Counted from the first letter of the stretch, positions 31,558-44,480 are shown. The stretch is 64,000 bases of DNA from Bolinopsis microptera (GCF_026151205.1 NC_087084.1:6069538-6133537); one strand, 5' to 3'. Translations and numbers: made by a program. The notes: generated from the sequence alone by a model not told the origin.

Positions 31558-33830
31558 TTAATCCATGACATTGGCCATATATGCAGGTAGACATTTAAAG
31601 CCATACTTCCGGCAGGAACACCTTAAGTACTTATAAGGGTTCTCAACCTCCACCGAGCAATTGCAGCAAATGAGGTTGAGCATCCCTGTCGCAGTTTTAG
31701 TCGGGATTGGCCGGTAGTATCCTTCAGAACTCATCTCCCATCCATAATGTAGTGGATTTAGACTTGCAGTGTCGAGTGTCACCCAGTTATGGTACTGAAG
31801 ATATGATCTTAATATATGCTCAGTTGCAGAGGATGTAGACGGTGGTAGCCTTGATGGGTTGAGTTTTTTCTTTGCTATCATTCTACTGTAGCTGAGAAAT
31901 CTGAGAGTTTCAAGTGCCTTGGTTTTATCTCCATATATATGTTGAAACAAGGAGAGGCCAGCTTCAATTACTTCATTTGTTGAAACTCTCACAGAGAGTA
32001 ATGATGCTAAATGACCCTCCTCATGAAAAGAAACTGCCTTTTTCAATATCTTCACCTTACCAAAGCCATGTATACTGCTGACCGTGTCACATCCTGAGAA
32101 ACTGTGATCAAACAGTAATATGCGTTTTATGTTGGCATCAAGAGCATTTACTATTTTACTGATCGAGTGTGAGCCGTTTCTGGTCGTCATTACAATTTCA
32201 TTGTGATTCTCAGTAAAATGATGAATAAGGAGGCAAAGTATATCAGTATCCTCTGCTTTTACCTCAACATCTTCGTAGAGGGACAAGTTTAAAGCTTTAC
32301 TAGCTACCATGGTATCAGCATCATCAGTAGCTACATGTGCTTCAATGTTCTGTAAAAACGTTCGACAGAAGCTTTATAAGCTCATGCTTGTTCTTTGAGC
32401 TTTTGAGTTGCTGAACAGTTCTTTCATCGGAACTGTGCACACAGTAGTACTTTTAAATTTTAATAGCTATATCAGAGCAGTATGCCTTGATTCTTTGCTG
32501 ATGCTCATGATCTTTTGTTGATCGGGCATAGCCATCAAACACAACAATCACTTTCCGCTGTTCGGATTTCGGAACTAGCTTAAGGTATTCAATATTCATT
32601 AGCTATGTCGCCGTATGTTTCAAAGCCTGTGAACGAGGTAACTTGATAGAGTAGCCATCCATCATCAATTATTAATGGGGAGGATGGGTTGCTAAATGTC
32701 ACAGTACAATCAACAACATTCTTGAGATATTGCCCAAGGGCTGCCTTGTTTGCCTTTCTCATCATCTGCTCATTGTTAAAAAGACTCATCGGCATTGCTG
32801 TGAGCTCATATTGCAAGCTTTCCTCCAGTGTAGACTCTCGTTCAGATGCGAAGACAAGCCGATTAAAAATTGCCAATGAGTCTATAACAATGTCTTTTTC
32901 GTTCACCCTCACTGTCCTCTTTAGAAGGGTCAAGTTTCCGACTTTGCCTTTAACTTGAAACTTATCGATAAAGCTTTTGCCATCGAGCTCTTTCTGGAGG
33001 GCAGTACCAACTGAAATGCAATCTTCTGGGTTGACATTATCCTTCTCTTTCTGTGATATGAGACCCGTTGAGTACGATAGCATTTTAGTCTTGTCTTCAG
33101 ATTCGTCGAAATCAGCTGTATCTTTAAACCAACACAACAGCTTGGTAAACACTGCAATATTTTTCTGTACAGAAGATTTGCTAAGATCTGAGTGATTAGC
33201 ACTAGAGGCTTTTGTTGTTGTTCTTTTATTGGATAAGTCTGCAATAGCTTCATCGACACTCTCGTTTATCAACGCCATTTGATTGAGGGTTGCAGTCCAT
33301 AACTTATGGGCAGATTCATGAGTTCGCATTCTCCTTCCAGACAAACCCCCTGATGACTTTGCAGCCTTCATTAGTCGCTGTTCGATCGACAGGTCTGTCC
33401 ACACACCAGATCACTCGTGTTCATTATATCGAACTGTGTGCAGACCTACGACCTTGAACGTTTTGACTAGTGCCCCATACTGGATCTCAAGTACGGTAAT
33501 CTGCTCAAGATACAGCCGTAGAGCTTTGGAGTACTGACCTCGACCTGCTGCTGCAAAGATAGGCAACATCTTAGCCACAATTGCAAGATGTAGATCGAAG
33601 TCATGTAACCGTTCTGCTCTTATGAAATCTTTTATTGAGCAAATGAAACCATGATAAGTTGTCCAAAGAGCAGCTGTGCGGCTGTTCGACGATAACATCT
33701 CGAACTTCAGTTTCTCTTCATGAGGAGGGTCATTTAGCATCATTACTCTCTGTGAGAGTTTCAACAAATGAAGTAATTGAAGCTGGCCTCTCCTTGTTTC
33801 AACATATCTATGGAGATAAAACCAAGGCAC
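31558..33830 (-). pseudogene. Transposon-encoded protein, broken ORF
   Basis: Three open blocks in order: 33830-33411 (SIKDFIRAERLHDFDLHLAI, FAAAGRGQYSKALRLYL), 33404-32589 (VWTDLSIEQRLMKAAKSSGG, LSGRRMRTHE) and 32310-31558 (EDTDILCLLIHHF, HSFSGCDTVSSIHGFGK, C-terminal Cys-rich CCNCSVEVE...LRCSC). A TGA at 33411-33413 separates the first two in the same frame. Between the last two, another frame still reads VIVVFDGYARSTKDHEH, showing frameshifts. I recall multi-copy invertebrate proteins with WTDL.IEQ.LM...GGL and EDTDxLxLLLHH...GCDT motifs but cannot name the family with certainty. This copy cannot make the full protein. Confidence 0.75.
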
Positions 33831-34285
33831 TTGAAACTCTCAGATTTCTCAGCTACAGTAGAATGATAGCAAAGAAAAAACTCAACCCATCAAGGCTACC
33901 ACCGTCTACATCCTCTGCAACTGAGCATATATTAAGATCATATCTTCAGTACCATAACTGGGTGACACTCGACACTGCAAGTCTAAATCCACTACATTAT
34001 GGATGGGAGATGAGTTCTGAAGGATACTACCGGCCAATCCCGACTAAAGCTGCGATTGCCCCGGCAGGGATGCTCAACCTCATTTGCTGCAATTGCTCGG
34101 TGGAGGTTGAGAACCCTTGTAAGTACTTAAGGTGTTCCTGCCGGAAGTATGGCTTTAAATGTCTACCTGCATGTGGCCAATGTCATGGATTAAGTTGCAC
34201 TAATGCACCCGAAAGACAGGACGATTCAGGACCTTTTTTTACAGAATTTGATGTGATATGTATATTATTTACTATACTAATATAA
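33659..34285 (+). pseudogene. Inverted copy of the transposon protein C-terminus
   Basis: From about residue 16 the plus-strand frame repeats the C-terminal ~165 residues of the minus-strand protein (HEEGHLASLLSVRVSTNEVI and on) with few changes, including AIAP inserted before AGML. The first 15 residues come from the opposite strand of the unique region, so it is a chimera made by the arm duplication, not a gene. Confidence 0.8.
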
Positions 34286-34769
34286 GGATCAATTGACAAT
34301 TGAAAGTAAATTTTAGAATTTGAATACTGATAACTAGACAATGTTTTAATTGTACAACAATTTTGCTAAATTTCCAAATTTAAGTAAAATTTCAAAATTT
34401 TAGTAAATTTTTGAGAGGTTAGCCTATGAAAATGAAATTATCTCAATAAGTAAAGATCTGACGACCCTAAAACACTGATTGAGATTCGCCCCACATAATG
34501 TCACTATTGCGGTCATTTTGCACCCCCTATGGTGCTCCTGGGGGTCTTTATTACGACAGTTACGAGTTTTTCAAGTGCGGTCCTCAGGCTGACATACACG
34601 CCTGAAGAAAATTGGCTGTAACTTTTTTTGCTCAACAGATCCAGATTGGAAACTCTTTGGGGTGGTTCCTGCCACTATGGACAACACATTCCTGTAAAAA
34701 TCAGCTTGTTGCAAATTTTTTCCCAGATGGTCCTGTATTAATGTTAATTGTCCCTAACTGATTAAACTT

Positions 34770-34914
34770 GTATGCATTTGAAACTAAGTATCGATCTTTG
34801 TTAAGCGATTGCATTGTCGGTCAGAAATGTACATTTTGAATTTTAAATTAAAGCACGGTTACCACACAATGGCTACTTAAGGCACGGTTAAGGAACGGAC
34901 ACTTAACGCACGTG
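34770..34914. other. Spacer, no gene seen
   Basis: Short AT-rich stretch with TTAAGGCACGG-like words that recur up to 35.3 kb. Confidence 0.4.
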
Positions 34915-35110
34915 TAAAATCCGGATTGGAGTATTGTTTATGAGTCGCCTGGTTGTAATGTATTCTGTGTAAAATTATATTTATCCCGTTTACTGCGACA
35001 AGTAAAAATCCTCTTATTAGGGAAAAGGAGTTTACTAATAAGACCATTTTTACTTGTCGCAGTAACCTGAACCGGGATAAATATAATTTTACACAGAATA
35101 CACTTAACGC
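34915..35110. mobile_element. Dispersed element, foldback version
   Basis: Shares ATCCGGATTGGAGTATTGTT and TTTATGAGTCGC with 48910-49123. It contains an inverted repeat (AATTATATTTATCCCG ... CGGGATAAATATAATT and ACAAGTAAAAATC...ATTTTTACTTGTCGC). Flanked by short CACTTAACGCACGGTTA-like words repeated several times between 34.85 and 35.33 kb. Confidence 0.7.
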
Positions 35111-35119
35111 ACGGTTACA

Positions 35120-36070
35120 CTTACAGTTACGGTATAGTACGGTTATTAGTATTACGCACAATTAATGGACAGTGGGCACTTAACGCACGGAATTACGCCT
35201 AAGGCACGGTAAACGCACGTCACACAATGGTTACTTAAGGAACGAACATTTAACGCACGGTTAACGCACAATGGTTACTTAATTGGCGCTGTTAAGGAAC
35301 GGACGCCTAATGCACGGTTTCTGCACTTACGGAAAGGTTATTAAGCTGAAAGCTCTTCTAAAACATTCGAAATGATCAACAGTCGGTTCTTCTACTCCAC
35401 AATATTGATTATTATGTATAACTATTAACTATAGAACTATAAGCATGTGATCTCGAGAGAATTGGGGCGATACTATTATTTTTATTTATTTCTGGGGTTC
35501 TTTTTGTCATTTAGCTGCATTACAATTACATTGTTTAATGCAAAATTTGCTTTGCTAACTGGTCTTCCATGAAAGCCTAGCAATACTTTATGATTATACT
35601 AGAAAACCCGTGGTCATAGGGAGGAAGCTAATAGCATTTCTGTTAGTAATTTTAAATCGCGTCAAAAAATATCCTACACAACCGAAGATACAGCCGATTA
35701 AAATGTTGCTCGCACTAAACACAACGTAATATCAACAAAATTACCGATAAAAACGCCGTTTTAACAATCTTTGCACGTGCACGTGCGTGTAACAACCCTC
35801 GTTACCATGGTTACTTGGTAACCTTTTGCTTTTTACTTAATTTGCACGTGGGCGGTCGTACAAAGATTGTACAAAGGGAATTCTCTGAATTATAATATAG
35901 TGGGAAAGTCAATACCGATTAATTTTCAGCCTCAATTATGATACGTTTTTTTAAACGGTTCATTGATTTTGTGGTCACTTAAAATGCAATGCACATCGCA
36001 CCGCAGGCACCTTGAGTTTGACCTAGTCTTAAAATGTCCTCCTTTGCTCGAATAAGGTATAATATATCAA
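35120..36070. other. Spacer with AACGCACGG-like simple repeats, no gene seen
   Basis: Irregular copies of TTAACGCACGG/TTAAGGAACGGAC to about 35330, then unstructured AT-rich DNA. Confidence 0.5.
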
Positions 36071-36075
36071 TTTGA

Positions 36076-36462
36076 ATAACTGTTCAGGTTCTCAAAATGA
36101 TACCGAGAATGAAATCGGTCGCTCATTTTCCCTTACTAATATACATTTACGGCTTACGAATTGTAATACGTTTTGGATTATTACATCTGCATGCAACCAC
36201 ACTTTGTGACATCTATTTGGGTTGCTAAGGGCCAATACCTGCAGTACTTTGGGATACCTATAAAATTAAAAGGGACTAGGGGTGGTAACTAACTGGTAGT
36301 TAGTGTCCAATTAGCTGAGGTTTATCGAATCGTTATTGCCGAGTACAGCTGCCTCCGGGTAGTTTTCATTAATCTATTATAATTGTAAATGAATGGGAAA
36401 AGCGAGCGACCGATTCGCGCGATTTCATTCTCGGTATCATTTTGCATTTGAGAACAGTTATT
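36076..36462. mobile_element. MITE, ~390 bp
   Basis: Inverted ends: AATAACTGTTC with CAAAATGATACCGAGAATGA and AATCGGTCGCTC on the left, and their inverse on the right (GAGCGACCGATT...ATTCTCGGTATCATTTTG, GAACAGTTATT). A related, inverted partial copy lies at 49265-49490. No coding capacity. Confidence 0.8.
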
Positions 36463-36790
36463 ATTATTTCCTTTTGTTTAAGTGTTTAGGAAAGAGAGAC
36501 ATGATGTGGCACTTTAACCAATTATGGGTTTTGGTAAAATATCATTCTTTTTGGTTAATGTCAGGGTCCTTAAAAAAGTCGAAATTTAAAACTGAAACTT
36601 CATTAATATAATAAATAAGAGAAAAAGGAGAAAATTTGACCTTATAAACCGTTTCCTTGTGTTTGAGTTATCATATTTGTCGATCTGCATAAAATATTTA
36701 TATTTTCAAAACTTATCCAAACTTCAATTAAATAATGAGTGGTATTCAATTTATATAAGATCACAATTATTCTAACACTCGTAGTGTAAC

Positions 36791-36880
36791 TTTACTTGGG
36801 GACTTCAGGCTATCATGTTCATATTCATAAACATAGAATAGAGATTCGGCGGAATGACAGGCTGAGCGCGGCCCAGTAAA
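36791..36880 (+). repeat. 85-bp dispersed repeat, copy a
   Basis: TTTACTTGGGGACTTCAGGC ... GAGATTCGGCGGAATGACAG, GCTGAGCGCGGCCCAGTAAA. The ends are imperfect inverted repeats (TTTACyTGGGG.C and TTTACTGGGCCGC), so it may be a very short MITE. Four copies in this window. Confidence 0.85.
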
Positions 36881-36889
36881 GTGTAATTA

Positions 36890-38030
36890 TACATTTAAAC
36901 AAACTATACTTGACACTTCGACTAATAACTTAATAACTTACTTACTAAAGGTGTCAAAACTGCATGTTCCTCAGTCTGTTAGATGGTTCCTATCCTAATG
37001 ACGTTATTAATACTATGGTTATCGGCCACTTCGTTTGCAGGTTAGGGACCGATTTTATAATACTTGGTTACTGGTAAGTTGTTTTAGATATGCAGTGCAA
37101 ATATTTGTGATTTTTCATGAGTAGTAGAATTGAATTTAACTAGCTTTTTACTCACGCAGTAATTTTATTGCAATGTCATGGTTTGTCTTCTATTGTTAGG
37201 GGGTGCACCATAAAAATAAACTTGCTCGGATTTTAAAATTTTTTGTACCATTGTTTTCTAGAGACTGTGAGAATTTTCACGATACTAAATTTGTCATACC
37301 TTTTTTGGAAAGATCAGTGAGTTTCGCCTAGGTGCCATATTTGATGGTGCGCGGCTTTTGGAGCAAAATTAGCTGTAAAACTCGCGTAATTTGACCAAAT
37401 TTGACCAAATTCGTTGATTTTTGTCGTATTATTTGGATATATCTTCAGTTCCTTGAATGAGATCATTCTGAAAATTGGCGACGACCTTCCAATAGGGCTT
37501 TCACAACTGTCCGAAAAATTTGGTGGATATCGGAGTTGATATAGTGATCAAAATGGAGCAAAATACGCTGCTTTTAGCTGTAACATAATGTCTGATGGTT
37601 GGATATGCTTTAAACTTTTCGGACACTTTCCTTGTAAGTCTATGAGTAAGCTTACCAATTTTTGGTGCAATCGGAGGTCGGGAAGGATACTTAATATCTA
37701 TTTGTTTGAAGAAAATTGTGCTGGCCGAAATTATCGCTAAAAAACCATCCTACAGTCGGCACGCGCGGCTCACTGTCGATGGCGCACTACCTACAGTATT
37801 GTGGCCCTTATATTTTTACGATAGATTGAAAAAATCACGTGACAGTCGAGTGTAGAACTAGAGTGATTAATCATCATCCATACATTTATGCTTTTAGCAT
37901 GACTCTTCCGGCCACTATAGCCATAGGCGCACGTCGCTTTTGATCTTCGTTAAAGCTTTATTTAGACTATTATAATTAATTTAAGGGTCAGTTAAAATGA
38001 TCCAAAATTAACTCATAATGCTTCACAACT
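36890..38030. other. Spacer, no gene seen
   Basis: Contains repeated short words (TTGACCAAATTTGACCAAAT) but no coding exon I can support. The 5' exons of the following gene, including a signal peptide, should lie here or further upstream and were not found. Confidence 0.4.
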
Positions 38031-38041
38031 TTATTATTCAG

Positions 38042-41000
38042 GTGACGCAGATTGGAAAGTGGTGCCAAGAGATGTCGAAACAGCCGCCAATCTCCAAAAA
38101 AACAAGCTTCAGATAAAAACAAGTTTTGCCGGGGGAAGCACAAAACAGATATACATATTTCTGGGGCATAAAAGTCCTGGAGGAGTTTCATATATAGGCC
38201 TGCTTGGTATTTTGTTTCAGATCCCGATAAGTTACCATATGACTAATTGCAACAAAATGTACACTCCTTTCAATTTCTCTCGCGTAGCAGTAGCACCACC
38301 AAGTGAAGCAACTACCAATGTTTGGGGTATTGGCAAGACAGAAACAGGACTGGAAATAGAGTGTAACGGGGTCACAGTTCTACATTACAACACCTCTTCC
38401 TGTGAGGACAGTGAAATGTGGGGACGGGAAATAAATATGATCAAATTTAGTAAATTTGACTCAGCGTCGGAGCAGTACAGGCTTATATCTGTCCACCCCT
38501 CATACCTTACAAGTCGGAGTCCACGCTTCGTATCACCCTTCATATCAGAAGGTAAATTAAAATCATATATGTTTTTTAAATTAATTATTTATTACTACTC
38601 ACTGTATTACCTTACGAGACATATTATATTTAAAAGGTAGTTACTAAATGCGGTGGTACTGGTTTTCCGAAAAAAAAACAACATATTTTCGGACTACCAA
38701 AATTTTATCATACGTTCTATGACCCGCTTGTATCGTAGAAACTCTACTAGCACTAGTACTATAGTGAAGCGACAGTGGGGGTCACCACGTGATACAACCA
38801 AAATTTAGGTCACCGCATAATTTTTTTCCCAAATTTTTTCACACAGTTTCTTTAATTATTAATATTATGACTTTGTCGATTTACTATCATTATTATAGTA
38901 AGCTATCAATTTGATTCACGATGTCAATCCTTCGCATCTCGCCGATCTGCATAAAATTATTGGAGAAGCATTATTGGATGCGCGCGCGACCCAGTAGTGT
39001 ATTGCACTACAACTACAAGTACAAGCTATCATGTATCAATATGTTTCTGGTTTCATTTAACAAATGAACACTAATAGTAATATTACACCGGGGACTTCCA
39101 TATTTTCGTCCGCCTCCCAAATCATTTAGTTCATTGGAATTTCGTACTTTTTTGATATGTCTTGTAAGGTATATTTATTTAAAATATTTATGAACGTTTA
39201 AAATCGTTAAAATTGATCATTATTTAAAAAATAATGAAATACGGGCTTTACATTTAATATATCTGTAATCATGTAATGTAATAACTTTATAAGGTTCTTA
39301 TTCTTCTTATTCATGGCCTGGTCGGCGCGGCGTCGACTGTAAGCCTGCGAGCGTGCTAAATCACTCTGCAGTCGATCTTCGAGATTGTTCTAATAGGGCC
39401 CCTGATGGTTCATGCAACCAACTTCAATCGATGTATTTCGGACGCTGATTCCGAATCACCCCCGGCCCCATGACATAGGGTTAAAATGCTCTCCTGACGA
39501 GATATTGGCGAAAAACTGTATCGATCACGTGATATGACCGTAACTAAGGAAGTTAGTATACTTTCTCGTTATAGGGTTATGGTTACAGCATATGTTTTTG
39601 TTAAGGATTGGGTTAGGGTTAGGGTTGGGATCAGATTAAAGGGTTAGGGTTTCGAAAAGTCGTTCAGAACCAGCTAGAGAATGGGTTAAAAAAGTCACGT
39701 GACAGTCGAGTGTAGAGTGATTAATCATCATCCGTAAGCCTGCCCGAACAGCGTCTTTCACAACAGCGGCTTTCACAACGCGTCCCTACGTCTCCAACTC
39801 CTGCTACTGGGTCTGGAGAGAGAGAGACTCCCAGATGCATGGTATATACCATATTCATATTAATCATAGATATCGGCAACAGACTCCTGGAGTCTTGAAG
39901 CTGTGTTACCACCACCCCTGGTGCAACCCCATCGGTTTAGGATGGAGAGACAGGGACTTCCATGAGTGGTCGTTGCCTTATATTTGCAACTCGTGTGAAT
40001 TTACCTGGGGACTTCAGGCTATCATGTTCATAAACATATGAATAGAGATTCGGCGGAATGACAGGCTGAGCGTGGCCCAGTGCAGTAAGTGTGAATATGC
40101 AATTTTCCTGAGCGGTTATGCTGTGGTTCTAAGTTAGTATAGCCATATGCTAGAGCCTTTCCTTTGTTGTAGAGATGTATAATCCCTTCATTTGCATAAG
40201 TTAATACCATGCATCTCGAGGTATTCTTAAGGCAAGTCTTTTTTTTGTGTGGAGTTATTTAAAAAATCTATTTATTTTTCTCACCCAAAATTATCACGTG
40301 ATTTGGGTTTTAACGTTTTGCATAAACTCTTACCTCTAAGCACATGCTAAGTTTCTACGAATGACCCCTTAGAGCTCGGTTTTTGGACCATTTGTCTCAC
40401 AAGCTCAATTTACTTAACAATGGAAGATCTTCACAGCTATAGCTACTCCGTATTTTTCCATACATGGAATAATGCACGGTGGCCACATCAGATACGTCAA
40501 CCGTTTCATTTATAGTACGTGTTCTGGTTCATTCTCCAATGGCAATGCCAATAGAAAACGGTTTCGGGGCCGGGAGAAATAAAGCGTAGAAATTTGAAAG
40601 AGGAGGAGTTGCACGCCAGTGCCACACTAAATTGGTAAATGTAATAGAACGATTTCCTGGTTGAAATTTTCATTTTACATGATTTGCACGTGATTTGAGA
40701 TCAAGCAGTTTCCGAAGGTGTCCTAAACTAAATACTTTCTAAAACTGGACTGGCTAATTTATTGTAACTTATAACATATAACTGAGTTGCTTCTTATCTT
40801 TTTTTTCGGTAACACGACTTTTGTCCGACTGCGACTCTTGTCTTCGAAATTAAGTTTTTTTAGACGGTTGCTATCTGATACTGCGATAGTGAGATGGCTA
40901 TAAGTATTATAAAACGAATAATCTGTGCAAGTTAGTAGTATACATAATGGTACTTATACCCCACCTAAAATGGCGCACCTGATTTTGTGTATAATTACTT

Positions 41001-42427
41001 ATGTTAACTCTAATTAGTTAGTCACTAAATGTATATTTTTTATACGGTACATTTTGTTAGGGATGGTGTAATTATTACGTACGCAAAATAGGAGTTTTAG
41101 AGCCCAAAATTTGGACCCCAAATTTTGGGCTCTAAACGCTAATTAAATAGGTAATAATTATTTTCGTCTCTTGAGTCTTGACACCATTGTAAAGTTATAC
41201 AGGTTCCGGCTATAATGCCTGAGGTAATGGAAATATTTTCTTCCAGGGACTTGGAGCAAGAACGCTGGTAAATATCTGAGCGGCTACAGCGCAGGAACCG
41301 CCATATACGACAGTCTTCTGAAGGCTAAGAGCGAATGTCTCAAACGATCCGGTCAGTTCAAACTTGCAGTTAATTTGATGATAAATTAGAAAATTAATTG
41401 GTTATCTTGAAATTTAATACACAAAAGATATACAGAATCACTGGTAAAATATCAATTCACCTTAAATGCCACCTTCTCCTACTAGACTGTGGAGGTATCA
41501 CATACGAGACCACATCCAAAAAGTATACTCTGCGAAAAGGAATCGACCTCAATAACAGTACTTCCAGTGAAATCTCCTGGATTGCTATCTCAAGCGATGA
41601 TGAAGGTAACCAATTATTTTTGGCGCTAGATAGCGCCAGCTGCTGTTGATAGATAACACCCTGTCAAAAAAGTTTCAGTTGTATATCTTTCACGGTTTTT
41701 GCGGAAAGTCGCGTTAAAGTTGATGCCGTGCTGTCAGTAAAATGGTACGGATCCATCCATATATCCATATATATCGTCTCGCTTTAAATATAGTAAGATG
41801 ATAATGAGGAGTAAACACACTCAATTAGGGTCATTGGATACAATTAACAATTAGTATTAGCAAAAATCACCACTAATTAGGGTTAACATATGTAATTATA
41901 CACAAAATCAGGTGCACCATTTTTCGGTGGGGTGTAAGTACCATTATGTATACTAGAATCAAGTTTGGACGAATTTCTATTACCAAATTTGAAATATCAC
42001 TTCAAACACAAATCAGTGGTTTGCAGTGGTTATACTTACAACGCGACTTTTCAACGGTACATTTTTATCCCAAAACTGAGTTACAGAAGGGGAATACTGT
42101 ATATTACAGTTACACTGAATCACTGAAACCGTTATATCAGGTACAGAAGAAAGCGCCCAACCGCAACCCATAGCATGGATCCCAATCTGTTTAGCCGGAT
42201 TGTTTTTCCCCACTACAGTTTTTCTCGCAATTTATGCTACCAACAGATTGCTTGGTAAGTCAAAGTGCATTTGCTTTAAGCATACAGTCACTACGCAACC
42301 CACTGTTATTACGCGACCAACCTCTTCAACAGAAATTAAGCTCCCCAAAGTCCCCAAAGTCCCCCAAGTCCCCCAAGTCATAGCACTGAGCCCATTTGCA
42401 AATTTCGTGGAATTCGGCGCCTTTTAA
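38042..42427 (+). CDS. Type I membrane protein with PAN/apple-like module (5' incomplete)
   Basis: Four exons with matching phase-1 junctions: 38042-38551, 41247-41351, 41486-41605 and 42141-42427. Exon 1 encodes an uncharacterised extracellular domain (GGSTKQIYIFLGHK, VWGIGKTETGLEIECNGVTV, LHYNTSSCED, SEQYRLISVH). I believe similar domains occur in cnidarian proteins. Exons 2-3 encode a PAN/apple-like module (WSKNAGKYLSGY, AKSECLKRSDCGGITYE, YTLRKGIDL, SSEISW). The last exon has a linker, a TM helix (WIPICLAGLFFPTTVFLAIY) and a cytoplasmic tail with repeated valine-proline steps (LPKVPKVPQVPQV). The first intron is 2.7 kb and holds repeats. The signal-peptide exon is not seen. Likely a surface protein; binding partner unknown. 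Confidence 0.72.
39610..39653 (+). repeat. Short interstitial telomere-like repeat
   Basis: GGGTTAGGGTTAGGGTTGGG and, 15 bp on, GGGTTAGGGTTT. Only about four degenerate TTAGGG units, within an intron. Confidence 0.7.
40001..40087 (+). repeat. 85-bp dispersed repeat, copy b
   Basis: Second plus-oriented copy (TTACCTGGGGACTTCAGGCT ... GATTCGGCGGAATGACAGGC), inside the large intron of the PAN-like gene. Confidence 0.85.
40937..41017. repeat. ~80-bp inverted repeat, left copy
   Basis: AGTATACATAATGGTACTTA, CACCTGATTTTGTGTATAAT and GTTAACTCTAATTAG; its inverse lies at about 41870-41954. The pair encloses both PAN-module exons. Confidence 0.82.
41096..41136. repeat. Perfect 19-bp-arm hairpin
   Basis: TTTAGAGCCCAAAATTTGG, a 3-base loop (ACC) and the exact inverse. 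It could form a cruciform or hairpin in RNA. It lies 110 bp before the first PAN-module exon, inside the inverted-repeat pair. Confidence 0.85.
41870..41954. repeat. ~80-bp inverted repeat, right copy
   Basis: CTAATTAGGGTTAACATATG, ATTATACACAAAATCAGGTG and CCATTATGTATACT; inverse of the left copy. Confidence 0.82.
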
Positions 42428-42429
42428 AG

Positions 42430-44480
42430 GAATTCGGGTGGTACTGGTATTCCCAAATCATGTTGTGGCCATAATCCCACATCATTTTACTGCGGACAGC
42501 TTGCCTTTGCCTCTTCCACATCCTTCAGATTATTCTTTAAAATGATAAATATTCATTATTATATCCCTATATTATGAAAACAGAACATTTGGTTTTGAAA
42601 ATTTGATTGAAAAGACACTATTTTCAGCAAAAAACCCTCGTTTCAAATGTAAGATTCTTTTCATTTTTAAGGTATTATGTCAACCTTCATATTTAAACTA
42701 TTTAATTTTTACAATTACAATTAAATACATTTATTGAAGAAGCGATGTAACAGAGTCGATATATTTTAATGTTATGGGGTGGCAAGTCTCTATTCATCGC
42801 AGCCCGATAGTTTTCCTGCCTCTCAATACTATTATTAACTCCTACAAGAACTTCTCCAAAGGATTATATGATTGAGTAATGGATGATCAAGTTCTAATCT
42901 GATTAGACTATTATAGCGAGAGCTAAGAGAAAAAGAATTACGATTTTGTTGCCCCGAAAAACTGTTACGTAGATGCTACCAATCGTACAGTTTTTGAGAA
43001 TTTGAGATATCGTTCCACAACTGCTTTTGAGTATAACTGAAGGTTTTGGACTAGTTTTTGCTGCTGAATTTTTCAGAATTTTGAGATTCAAAGTGTTTTA
43101 AAATATACGTGTTTAAATGGCCAAAAATGACTGATCCGTTATTAAGTTACTTTGAAATGATTTTTACAGAATTGTAAGCAGCTTGCTGGGACGAAACTTA
43201 TAATACCAAATTTATGATATTTGAAGAAAAATTATTTGAAACATTTTTCTAGCTCGAACACAATATAAGGGTTTTCCCAAGGGCTTAAGGCCCCCACACG
43301 CTGTTTAAATTTTGTATTAATTAAATTGTACACATTTATGAAAAACTCAAAACATATTTAAAAAGTGTTTTTGTTTATATTTGCCAAATATAAAGTCATT
43401 TGCCGGGAACAATTAAAAACGGGTTAATCTGGTGTATGTGCCCTCCAGCAGTAAAACTAAAGCAGTAAAAATTAAAATGGTGATTATCCTTGCCACCAAA
43501 TTTGTATTTTTCAATTAAATATTTAAAATGATTGCGTAATAATTTAAACCTTGACCAATGACTGAGAAATGAGTCTAAATTATCGAAAAAAAAACCTATC
43601 ATATGGTCGATTACTGAGAAGTGTATACGGTCTGACTATGGTGCCATGCTTACAGTAAACCAAAATAACTAATAGAATAAAGTCGGTGGCTTTATTTATA
43701 TTGTTTCTTTGTTGATTTCATGACTGATATGGTAGTTCAAACATTAACATATCCCAATGTTGTCAAGGAATTGCTATTTGAACTTTTAAATTCACCTTTA
43801 GAAAAACTTATTGTTGTTTGTATCTTTGGATAAATCCAATTTTCTTGTTCCAATTGTCATCGGTTGCTCTCTGCATCATCTCAATGCTAATATACCTGAA
43901 ACTAAGTCCGACGAGCGGATCAAAATATGATAATCATTAATCATCGCAATAATGACAAACTGTAAATGACTACGGTGCACTTCAAGGGTTTAACATCATC
44001 AGTATAGCTCCAAGCCGTCCATGAACTGTAGTCTGTACTAACTCGCCGAAAGAACAGAAATAGAATTAATATATATAATTGTATTTACACTTTATTATTT
44101 GTGTTTACACTTTACAGCAACTTGTGAAGGAACGTTAGACTTAGACTGAGAATTATTTACTGTGGAGCAGTTTCCTGTTTTGTTATGTTTCATTTTTTTG
44201 CTACCTCAAGGTCAGTTCAATATGTGTTTTGTGAATTCTAAACACTAAAACGAATCTGTAGTAGTTGTACAGCAATACTAATGTAATGGGACTACTGCAG
44301 ACCCTCTACCGGCCAAACCTTGTTAACAAAGCCGCAGTCAAGGTTCGGTGAACGGTAGTTAAAAGCGCTTAAGGGACATAACTACATAAGTCAAAGTGGT
44401 AGAGCAACATCATGTAGTGTTTTGGAAAACGAAATTAGATATATTATACATTATAGTATTACAGGTTATATATTATGAAC
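42430..44480. other. AT-rich spacer, no gene seen
   Basis: Includes the 3' UTR of the PAN-like gene. No further exon supported on either strand. Confidence 0.45.

Larger units (their letters stand above)
30959..34727 (-). mobile_element. DNA transposon with ~1-kb inverted arms
   Basis: Left arm 30959-32036 and right arm about 33707-34727 are inverted copies with only scattered differences. They start TCTGGGAAAAAATTTGCAAC; outside, both ends show a weaker GTTAGGGA match, so the true ends may lie some 20-40 bp further out. The arms include the 3' coding end of the element's own protein, so that end was copied in reverse to the other side. Superfamily not identified. Confidence 0.85.

Noticed and set aside
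39610-39653. Telomere or chromosome end
   Set aside because: Only a few degenerate TTAGGG units inside an intron; genes continue on both sides.
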